Made by a program: the position numbers and the translations under genes. A stretch of DNA of 19,696 nucleotides from Myxococcales bacterium (GTDB lineage: Bacteria > Myxococcota > Polyangia > Fen-1088). Shown in pieces: positions 1 through 5,937 of the stretch; positions within the stretch are counted from its first letter, which is position 1, and each line of letters opens with the position of its first letter. Where the stretch lies: positions 1-19,696 of the forward strand of contig PMCR01000274.1 of assembly GCA_003155465.1 (NCBI GenBank). Direction: 5' to 3'. The notes beneath the pieces are model-generated. The model was not told the origin of the DNA and did not search any database. It saw only the letters and a program-made list of their open reading frames with translations.

Positions 1-1376
1 GGGATGTTCGACCGCCGCGCGCGCAACGAGGTCAGCTCGCGCTCGATTTCGCCGTGTTGTTCCCTGAGCCCGCGCAACTCGACCGAGACCTCGGTGATGT
101 CGTTCTGCACCCTCCCTTGCCGGCCAACCGCCGCTTTTAGGTGCTCGGCCAGCTCACGGCGATTGGCGAGGAAGGCATCCTGATGGGCAGGCGTGGGTAG
201 GCCGGCCACGGCCGCCAGGTGCGCGTACTGATCGGCGCGGCGAGAGCGAACGTCCTTGTCCGCCTGCTTCTGCGCGATCTCGGCCTTGATACGTTCAATG
301 CGGTCGCCGCCGTGCTCGGCTATGGCGTGTTTGGTCTCGTCGCGGGTGGCTTGCTGCGCGCGCCGCTCGTCCACCCCGGCAGCGATACGCGCCTCGAGCT
401 TGGCGATATCGGCCCGCAGGTGGTTGAGCCGCTTGTCCAGCAGGGCGGCCTTGTGCTCGGCGAAGTACGCATGCAAGGCGTTGCGACAGTCGCGCAGGGA
501 CACCGCTTCGGCCGACACCCGGTCGTGTTCTTGGCAATCGGTGATGATGGGCCCCAGCTGCGTGATCTGGGCCTTGGCTTTCAGCACAGCCTCGTGAGCC
601 CGGTTGAGGTCATCGAAGTGCTGCACCAGCTTCTCGATGCGCTCTTCGACCGGGAAGGCTTCCAACATGTGTTGGCGGACGAAGTCGGTCAGATTGCCCA
701 CTGACTTCATGGACACCGTCTGGTGGAACAGGTCCAGTGCCTGGTCATTCTCGATGCCGAAGCGCCGGCGAAAGGCCGCCGCGTAGGGGGAAAATGCATC
801 GAAGATCTCGGTCTTGGGCATGCGGCGCAGACGCTTGCGCAGATCGGCGATGTCGCTGCCGAAGTTGGCGAAGTGCTCCGCAATGGAAAGTGCCCCGTCG
901 GAAACCACGAAAAGTCTCGCCGGCTGGCCCTCCATGTCCTTGAGCCAGAAAACCTGGGCCAGGGTCACGGTTTGATCGTAGCCCTCGTTGAAGAATCGAG
1001 CTAGCAGCACCGAGTAGCTGTTACCGTCGCGCAAGGAAACCGGCCGGGCCGACAACCCGACATCACCCCGCTCCGTCTTGTAGTGGCCGAGAACATACGA
1101 ACGGAGGGTCCGCTCGCGCGTGTCGGCGCCCGCGGCTTTGTTGTAAGCAATCTTCTGCGGCGGGACCAGCAAAGTCGTGATGGCATCGACCAACGTCGAC
1201 TTGCCCGAGCCGATATCGCCGGTGAGCAGAGCGTTGTCTCCGCCGGGCACGAGGCTCCAGATGCGCTGATGAAAGGTGCCCCAGTTGTAGATCTCGAGTC
1301 GGTGCAGACGAAAGCCCGCGCGTTCGTCGGTTGCGACGAAGTCGAGCGGGCTCTGCGCGGTGCCGTCCCCGCTCAC
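1..1376 (-). CDS. jetC: Wadjet SMC-like ATPase JetC (5' part, runs off left edge)
   Basis: N-terminal 458 residues of the SMC/MukB-like motor of a Wadjet system, which in known systems loads on and extrudes small circular plasmid DNA so that JetD can cleave it. Seen: a GTG start at 1376 sharing GTGA with the jetB stop; an N-terminal strand (FRLHRLEIYNWGTFH) typical of SMC-like heads; a Walker A GDIGSGKST at about residues 53-61; then head-domain sequence and, from about residue 240, a long charged coiled coil rich in Glu, Arg, Ala and Gln. The frame is open to base 1. The Walker B and signature motifs lie beyond the edge. Identity rests on the ATPase fold together with the jetA and jetB neighbours (DUF3375 and DUF4194). 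The GTG start is favoured because it gives the standard coupling to jetB. A full protein of about 1,100 residues is expected. Confidence 0.95.
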   Translation of the reverse strand, partial: MSGDGTAQSPLDFVATDERAGFRLHRLEIYNWGTFHQRIWSLVPGGDNALLTGDIGSGKSTLVDAITTLLVPPQKIAYNKAAGADTRERTLRSYVLGHYKTERGDVGLSARPVSLRDGNSYSVLLARFFNEGYDQTVTLAQVFWLKDMEGQPARLFVVSDGALSIAEHFANFGSDIADLRKRLRRMPKTEIFDAFSPYAAAFRRRFGIENDQALDLFHQTVSMKSVGNLTDFVRQHMLEAFPVEERIEKLVQHFDDLNRAHEAVLKAKAQITQLGPIITDCQEHDRVSAEAVSLRDCRNALHAYFAEHKAALLDKRLNHLRADIAKLEARIAAGVDERRAQQATRDETKHAIAEHGGDRIERIKAEIAQKQADKDVRSRRADQYAHLAAVAGLPTPAHQDAFLANRRELAEHLKAAVGRQGRVQNDITEVSVELRGLREQHGEIERELTSLRARRSNI

Positions 1377-2011
1377 GGCTCCGCGTCCGGTTTGTCGGCC
1401 GACTCGCCAGCCAGATGCTCGGCATACGCCGCGAGTCGCCGGTCGAGGTCGCCGAGCCATTGGGAATCGACGAACGCCTTCAGGATACGCTGGATCTCGA
1501 ACTGGTCGTCCTTGCCGCGCAGCCGGCGCAGGAATCCCATTTCGACGACCTTGTTCACGTGCGCGTCCAGGCGATCGAGGAGTCGCACCTCGTTGGCACT
1601 TTCGGGCAGGAAAACACGCATGAGATCCATGATTTGCTCGCGACTGAGAATGATGCGCGTGTTTTCGCCCTGCGCATCTGACTCGGCCAGCTTCTTGCGT
1701 AGCAAGACCAGGAGCAGGCTGACCTGGAAGCCCAGCGGCCGGCGCGGCACCAGACGCGGGAGATCAGGTTCGCCTTGGGCGGCCGGACGCTGGCGCAAGT
1801 AGGCGTAGCCCTCGGCCTCGTCCAGAATCAGTTCCAAAGCAAGGGGTGCGACGTGGTCGCGCACCCGTGCCTGCAGGTCGAGCAGGGCCTGCCACTCCTT
1901 GGGTGCAACCTCGGCGTGCAAGACGCCCTTCATGAGCGAGATCAGCACTGTGGAGAAAGCGTTCTGCCCCGCCGCATCGTCGGGATGAACACCGGTCACG
2001 CCTGCGCTCAT
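1373..2011 (-). CDS. jetB: Wadjet KITE subunit JetB (DUF4194)
   Basis: MukE-like KITE subunit that binds the JetA kleisin in the Wadjet complex. The 212-residue product has the DUF4194 pattern: FSTVLISLMKGVLH near the N-terminus, then WQALLDLQARVRDHV, LELILDEAEGYAYLRQR, and a winged-helix-like C-terminal half (SREQIMDLMRVFLPES, LDRLDAHVNKVVEMGFLRRL). The frame opens at an ATG at 2137 that overlaps jetA, but the segment up to 2011 looks non-coding in character; the ATG at 2011 has GAAGG about 10 nt upstream and gives the usual family length, so I chose it. This leaves 82 nt between jetA and jetB. The stop overlaps the jetC start by 4 nt (GTGA), which suggests translational coupling. An upstream alternative start remains possible. 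Confidence 0.92.
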   Translation of the reverse strand: MSAGVTGVHPDDAAGQNAFSTVLISLMKGVLHAEVAPKEWQALLDLQARVRDHVAPLALELILDEAEGYAYLRQRPAAQGEPDLPRLVPRRPLGFQVSLLLVLLRKKLAESDAQGENTRIILSREQIMDLMRVFLPESANEVRLLDRLDAHVNKVVEMGFLRRLRGKDDQFEIQRILKAFVDSQWLGDLDRRLAAYAEHLAGESADKPDAEP

Positions 2012-2093
2012 GGTGGCGCTGCCTTCATTGTCGCCAGGGAATCTAGGATCGGCGAGGATGAGAGGCAAGTGTGGCCCGGCGGTACTGGACAAT

Positions 2094-3533
2094 TCATCGG
2101 CTGTACACCACCAAAGGAACGGTGGCCTTGCGCTCACAGCCCGCCGGGTCGATCCACGAAATCGTCTGCTTCTGTTCGTCGTCGATGAGGGCGCGGCGGT
2201 CGTCGGCTGCCAGACTCAGATAGGCCACCACTTCCGCCAGCCCGCGTTCGAGCGGACGCGATTCGACAAGTTCGCCCAGCGAGACTTGTGGCCGCGTCTG
2301 CAGGGCGCGGCGGATGTGCGCTGCCAGCTGCGTCTTGTCCACGTAGACCTGCTCGTAGAGGACATCGCTTGGGACATCCCCGGTGCCTTCGAGCAAGACC
2401 TGGTCGGCGATGGTGGGCTTCCACGGCGGCGCGAACAAGGGTCGCTCCAGGGGCAACTCGATAACTGGGCCGGGCTCGTCGACTTCGATGAAGACCCCGG
2501 GCGGGGTTTGCGAACGAACAGCCAGCGCCGTCTGCTCTATGCTACGGATGGTCTGCATGATGAGGCGATTCTCCAGCCACACCTTCTCATCGAGGTATCG
2601 ACGGAGTTGCTCCGACAGCCGCGCCACGGTTCGCTGCGCCACCTCGCCCGCTTCCAGCCAGTCGTAGTGCACGCGCAACAAGCGTGCGCTTGGTTCGAGT
2701 TGGCGTACCGCCGGCAGGGCGAAGACCGACTCCAGAAGCGTGGACAGCTCTTCCTGTCGGGCCGGCGACATCAGAAGATCCCAGAAGGCGCGGAAGCTTC
2801 GCCCCTGGTCAGAATCGCTGATGGCGTCCCGTTCACCGAAGATCTCATCGAGCAGGGCGCCTTTGCTGCCGTCCCAGGTTGCGATCTTTTCCCGCACCGA
2901 CCGGTCGAGCTCGCGAAAGCTCTGTTCGAGCTCGCGAAAATCCGCCAGCAACGCGTACGCCGTGTCTGACATCTGCGCAAAACGATCCCGCACCTGGGCC
3001 GCGTTCATGAGATCGATGTGACCCTCGCGAATGCGATCGAGCTCCGCGGCGATCTCGGCCTGTCGCTTTTCCAGCTCGGCCGTGCGCGCTTGGGGATCCG
3101 CGGTCGTGCCCTCGACGATCTGGCGCAACAAATCGAAGACCGTGATCAGGCGCGACTCGGTGCCGACGAACTGACGCTGGCGCAGGCTGGCGAGCCAGGC
3201 CAGAGCCTTCTCGGTGGCCGGCGTCAGGTCGAAGTGCGGCTCGTCGCTGTCCGGTGGGTAGTACTTGCGCAGCCAGCCGCGCTCCTCGTCCGCCCACTCG
3301 TCGAGATATTCGGTGGCGCTGCGGGGAAATGCGCCATCGCCCAGCCGCTCGCGTAGGTGGAATAGATAATCGTCCAGCTTCGAAACCAGTTCATGCCGCG
3401 ATATCGTACGAACATTGGGCTCGACGAAACTCCGGTGCAGAAAGCTAGCCACGAAGGGCGCGCTGTCAGCCACGAGCAACCGCCACGCCGGGTGTTTCTT
3501 GCGGAGAGTGTCAAGCGTCTGGAACTCCATCAT
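2094..3533 (-). CDS. jetA: Wadjet kleisin subunit JetA (DUF3375)
   Basis: MukF-like kleisin of a type I Wadjet anti-plasmid system; it bridges the JetC heads and carries JetB. The 479-residue product matches DUF3375 over its whole length: LRKKHPAWRLLVADSAP at the N-terminus, FPRSATEYLDEWADE and GWLRKYYPP, FVGTESRLITVFDLLRQI, LLADFRELEQSFRELDR, IATWDGSKGALLDEIFGERD, SDQGRSFRAFWDLLMSP, and LEPSARLLRVHYDWLEAGE. The open frame extends upstream to 3818, but homology begins at the tandem ATGs at 3533 and 3530. AAAGGA lies just upstream, and the 3533 ATG forms an ATGA overlap with the HEPN stop, so jetA is probably translated by coupling with the toxin gene. No key segment appears missing. Confidence 0.95.
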   Translation of the reverse strand: MMEFQTLDTLRKKHPAWRLLVADSAPFVASFLHRSFVEPNVRTISRHELVSKLDDYLFHLRERLGDGAFPRSATEYLDEWADEERGWLRKYYPPDSDEPHFDLTPATEKALAWLASLRQRQFVGTESRLITVFDLLRQIVEGTTADPQARTAELEKRQAEIAAELDRIREGHIDLMNAAQVRDRFAQMSDTAYALLADFRELEQSFRELDRSVREKIATWDGSKGALLDEIFGERDAISDSDQGRSFRAFWDLLMSPARQEELSTLLESVFALPAVRQLEPSARLLRVHYDWLEAGEVAQRTVARLSEQLRRYLDEKVWLENRLIMQTIRSIEQTALAVRSQTPPGVFIEVDEPGPVIELPLERPLFAPPWKPTIADQVLLEGTGDVPSDVLYEQVYVDKTQLAAHIRRALQTRPQVSLGELVESRPLERGLAEVVAYLSLAADDRRALIDDEQKQTISWIDPAGCERKATVPLVVYSR

Positions 3534-3874
3534 TTCCTTTCTGGGGCCAGGGCTTCCAGCAAGGCGGGGATATTCTCTCGGACGATCTCCCACACCTGGA
3601 GAAAGTCGATGTGCGAGTAGTGGTGGACGGCTTTGTCGCGGAAGCGGGCTATGTCCTTCCACTCGATTTCCGGGAATTTTCCTTTCGCATGGGGCGACAG
3701 TTTCTTCACTGTTTCCCCGATCAAGATCAGGTGCATGACAACGGCGTCCTGGAGATTCGGGTCTGAGACGAAGTTCGGCAGTGTCTTTTTCGCGATCCTG
3801 CTCAGGATTGTGGCGCATTCTTCCCTTATGCTGTACAGGAGGGCCGCGTCTGATTCTTCATGCGGCTTCATCAT
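3530..3874 (-). CDS. hepT: HEPN-domain toxin, HepT-like (DUF86)
   Basis: Toxin half of an MNT-HEPN toxin-antitoxin pair; family members are RNases that are silenced by AMPylation of the Tyr in the active-site motif. The 114-residue product is all-helical and contains the RX4HXY motif as Arg79, His84 and Tyr86 in RFRDKAVHHY, followed by the usual VWEIVRENIPALLEAL C-terminal helix. The conserved segment LQDAVVMHLILIGETVKKL is also typical of DUF86. The start at 3874 overlaps the MNT gene end by 17 nt. The stop overlaps the jetA start as ATGA. Its position inside a jetABC operon is unusual; I infer co-expression with Wadjet. Confidence 0.88.
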   Translation of the reverse strand: MMKPHEESDAALLYSIREECATILSRIAKKTLPNFVSDPNLQDAVVMHLILIGETVKKLSPHAKGKFPEIEWKDIARFRDKAVHHYSHIDFLQVWEIVRENIPALLEALAPERK

Positions 3875-4148
3875 GCACCAGCCTTGCAGTGGAAGTGATT
3901 GAGGCTTTCAGGTACGGGTTCATTGAGGGCGAATCAACCGTGTCCTTGGTCAGCAGATCGACTTTGCGACCAAACATGGCTTCGAGAGTGTCGAGCATCC
4001 TGCACTCCTCCTTGAATTTCAGCGATCTTCCCTTCGTGTCCACCATGACATCCACGTCGCTGTTTTCGTCGAAGTTATCGCGCAGGATGGAGCCGAAGAG
4101 GAAGAACTTGGCTATCTTGGTGCTTCTTGCAGAATTCGGAGATTGCAT
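3858..4148 (-). CDS. mntA: MNT nucleotidyltransferase antitoxin (probably 5'-truncated by a frameshift)
   Basis: Minimal nucleotidyltransferase antitoxin that, in known MNT-HEPN pairs, AMPylates the HEPN toxin. The GSX10DXD signature is complete in FGSILRDNFDENSDVDVMVD, and LDTLEAMFGRKVDLLTKDTV fits the rest of the fold. Read from the ATG at 4148 it has 96 residues, but the first residues (QSPNSARST) are unlike the family. The expected N-terminal helix (IDLNAISEFCKKH) is encoded in the overlapping Phd frame. Removing one C near 4119-4120 joins the two frames as CKKHKIAKFFLFGS. The antitoxin may therefore be a shortened but catalytically complete form, a fusion broken by mutation, or the result of a sequencing error. 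Confidence 0.85.
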   Translation of the reverse strand: MQSPNSARSTKIAKFFLFGSILRDNFDENSDVDVMVDTKGRSLKFKEECRMLDTLEAMFGRKVDLLTKDTVDSPSMNPYLKASITSTARLVHDEAA

Positions 4149-4317
4149 TTAGGTCGATGAGCGGTTTTCTCCTTTGTGGGGGGACGCTGGTTGACGGGCT
4201 CAGCACGGCGATCGGCTTCCCGTGCCTCAAGATCTCAAGAGGCGTCCCGTCGGTCGCGATCTGATCGAGGGTTTTGAAGAGGTTCTTCCTGAGAGAGGCT
4301 GACTGCATGGACTTCAT
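4075..4317 (-). CDS. Phd/YefM-like antitoxin domain, in frame with the lost MNT N-terminus
   Basis: First gene of the TA-Wadjet cluster. Residues 1-45 match the Phd/YefM DNA-binding antitoxin fold: SASLRKNLFKTLDQIATDGTPLEILRHGKPIAVL. Such domains repress their own promoter and neutralise a toxin. Residues from about 52 (PLIDLNAISEFCKKH) instead resemble the first helix of an MNT nucleotidyltransferase, and the last residues (QDSQVLPLRLHPAR) have no family character. I infer an ancestral Phd-MNT fusion of 152 residues covering 3858-4317, split by a one-base insertion. No good ribosome-binding site is seen before the ATG at 4317; an internal ATG at 4308 is an alternative. Confidence 0.7.
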   Translation of the reverse strand: MKSMQSASLRKNLFKTLDQIATDGTPLEILRHGKPIAVLSPSTSVPPQRRKPLIDLNAISEFCKKHQDSQVLPLRLHPAR

Positions 4318-4322
4318 GGATC

Positions 4323-4367
4323 AGGTTGTACATCTTTGGTGGCTACGATTCAAGAAAGGTTGTACAT
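4323..4367. promoter_or_regulatory. Paired TGTACA palindromes upstream of the Phd-like gene (candidate operator)
   Basis: The 11-mer AGGTTGTACAT occurs at 4323-4333 and again at 4357-4367, 34 bp apart (about three helical turns) and each containing the palindrome TGTACA. The pair lies 6-50 bp upstream of the first gene of the TA-Wadjet cluster. Paired palindromic sites just upstream are typical of Phd-type autoregulation, so this is a candidate operator/promoter. No convincing -35/-10 pair accompanies it. Confidence 0.35.
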
Positions 4368-4574
4368 GTTCATGGAGGAAGCCCACGCTCCGATGCCGAT
4401 CGCGTGCTCGACATGGGTGCGCTCGCCCGCGATCGCAACTTCATCCTCGCCCACTCCCCAGAATCGGCCGCTCGACGGCGCTCGGATGATACGCTGGCGA
4501 GCGACAGGTGTCGCGGTACCGCTGTTGCCACGGCAGAGCAGGGACCCCGTCGGCTCTCGCCCCACCGCGCATGC

Positions 4575-5729
4575 CTACTGCCATTGAATGTCGTCGATGT
4601 AGAACGTCGCGGGGCTCGGCTGGTTCGAGAACCAAGAAAAGGCGGTGTACACGGAATGGCACGTGTACTGCACACCGGCGAGGCTGACTTCGTATGCCGT
4701 CGGTTCGGTGGTCAACGTGACGGTGGTCGAGACTCGGAAACCGTCACTTCCGTTCGCTCCATCGCCGCCGCTTCCGGCGGCGAACTCGATGAGTTCCCCG
4801 CCTGCCGCGCCCCACGCGAAGAAATGCACTTTCGTAGCGCCTGGCGGGATCACCCGCCCGTACATCGGTCCCTCATAGACCGGGTATTGCCAGTCAACGC
4901 GGCCGTGGTCGTACACGCCGCCCTCGGTCTGGAGGTACCTGGCTGTCCAGCACTCGGCTCCGGGTATCGGTGTGGGGGCGCGGACAGGACAACCGTCTTC
5001 GGTTATGGCGTCGCCCATAGACCCAGTGATGCCAAAATACTCGTCGACGGCGAAGGGCAACGCGCTTGGTCCGGCCGCGTGCACGCAATCGGCGGTTCCG
5101 CCGCACACGTTCGCGATTCCACTGCCGCCGCAAGTGCGTGGCGACGCGCAGTCGCCGCAACCTACGACGGTGCGCGATTGGTCGCAATTGTCCAGGGCCG
5201 TGACCCCCCCGCAGTTCTTCTCGAACCGCGCGCACAAGGCCGCGTCGGACTCGGGTGTACACGGCTCGAGGATGATTGACGGAACACCGCAGACGCCCGA
5301 CCCGTCGCCGCCGCACACCGCCGGCGACGTGCAGTCGCCACAACTTATCACCGTCCGCTCGCGGCCACAGCTGTCGTTCGCCGTCACGCGGCCGCAGTTC
5401 TTGCTGAGCCGGGCGCAGAAGGTCGCATCCATCTCCGGCGCGCACACCTCCGCATCAATGCAATCCTCGCCATTTCCGCCAGCGCCGCCGGTCCCTTCGT
5501 CGTTGCCCGAAACCCCGGTGTCAACCTCAGGGCCCCCGTCCAACCCTGCGGGGGCCTTGAGCGCCCTGCCGCCGCAGGCCGCGAGCGCAAGGCCGACGGC
5601 CACGACAACCGCCGCATGTGCAGTCTGCACTCCCCGTGACTTCGTGGAGAGGTTGCGCCCGGAGAACAGGCGATGCGGTTTGTCATGGTACGCGAGACGC
5701 AGACAAGCATTCCACAGACGATGGCTCAT
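4575..5729 (-). CDS. Secreted lipoprotein with two Cys-rich repeats and a C-terminal beta-rich domain
   Basis: Unrecognised surface lipoprotein of 384 residues. I chose the ATG at 5729 because AGAAAGG lies 8 nt upstream; the frame is open to an ATG at 5771. A long basic n-region leads to a hydrophobic stretch and lipobox (VGLALAAC, Cys52). A short Gly/Asp-rich linker follows. Two tandem repeats of about 52 residues (about 96-147 and 157-209) share PE.DA..CAR..KNCG.VTA.D.C...RTV..CGDC.SP..CGG...VCG, with eight or so Cys each, probably disulfide-bonded. The last 160 residues lack repeats and end in FYIDDIQWQ, a pattern seen in carbohydrate-binding beta-sandwich modules. I infer an outer-surface, perhaps polysaccharide-binding, role. 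It stands alone, 208 nt after the propeller gene. Confidence 0.8.
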   Translation of the reverse strand: MSHRLWNACLRLAYHDKPHRLFSGRNLSTKSRGVQTAHAAVVVAVGLALAACGGRALKAPAGLDGGPEVDTGVSGNDEGTGGAGGNGEDCIDAEVCAPEMDATFCARLSKNCGRVTANDSCGRERTVISCGDCTSPAVCGGDGSGVCGVPSIILEPCTPESDAALCARFEKNCGGVTALDNCDQSRTVVGCGDCASPRTCGGSGIANVCGGTADCVHAAGPSALPFAVDEYFGITGSMGDAITEDGCPVRAPTPIPGAECWTARYLQTEGGVYDHGRVDWQYPVYEGPMYGRVIPPGATKVHFFAWGAAGGELIEFAAGSGGDGANGSDGFRVSTTVTLTTEPTAYEVSLAGVQYTCHSVYTAFSWFSNQPSPATFYIDDIQWQ

Positions 5730-5840
5730 CGGACCGACCTTTCTTCGTGTGGTACGAATTGCGTTCGACACGGCCTTGATGCTCTCACGAAGGCGCGTTC
5801 AAGTCATCTCTATGCCCCGAAAAACCATGGTCCCAGTCGT

Positions 5841-5927
5841 CTACAGTTCCAGCTTGAGCATGTCCCGCTCCCAGCGGCGTTGGAACTCGTAGAACCAGGC
5901 CGGACAGGTGGGCCAATTGGCCGCCAT
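5841..5927 (-). pseudogene. Possible 3' remnant of an unknown gene
   Basis: A 28-residue frame directly after the propeller gene ends in an aromatic, charged stretch (CPAWFYEFQRRWERDML) that looks like the C-terminus of a real protein rather than intergenic DNA. The frame is closed by a TAG at about 5955, and the ATG at 5927 has no ribosome-binding site. I cannot name the parent family. Chance coding resemblance is the main alternative. Confidence 0.25.
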
Positions 5928-5937
5928 GAAGGGATGG

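Noticed and set aside
2010..2969. 319-residue plus-strand open frame
   Set aside because: Antisense to jetA, which matches DUF3375 along its length.
4326..5279. 317-residue plus-strand open frame
   Set aside because: Mostly antisense to the Cys-rich lipoprotein, with no start site or motif; its unshared part at 4326-4574 has no recognisable homology.
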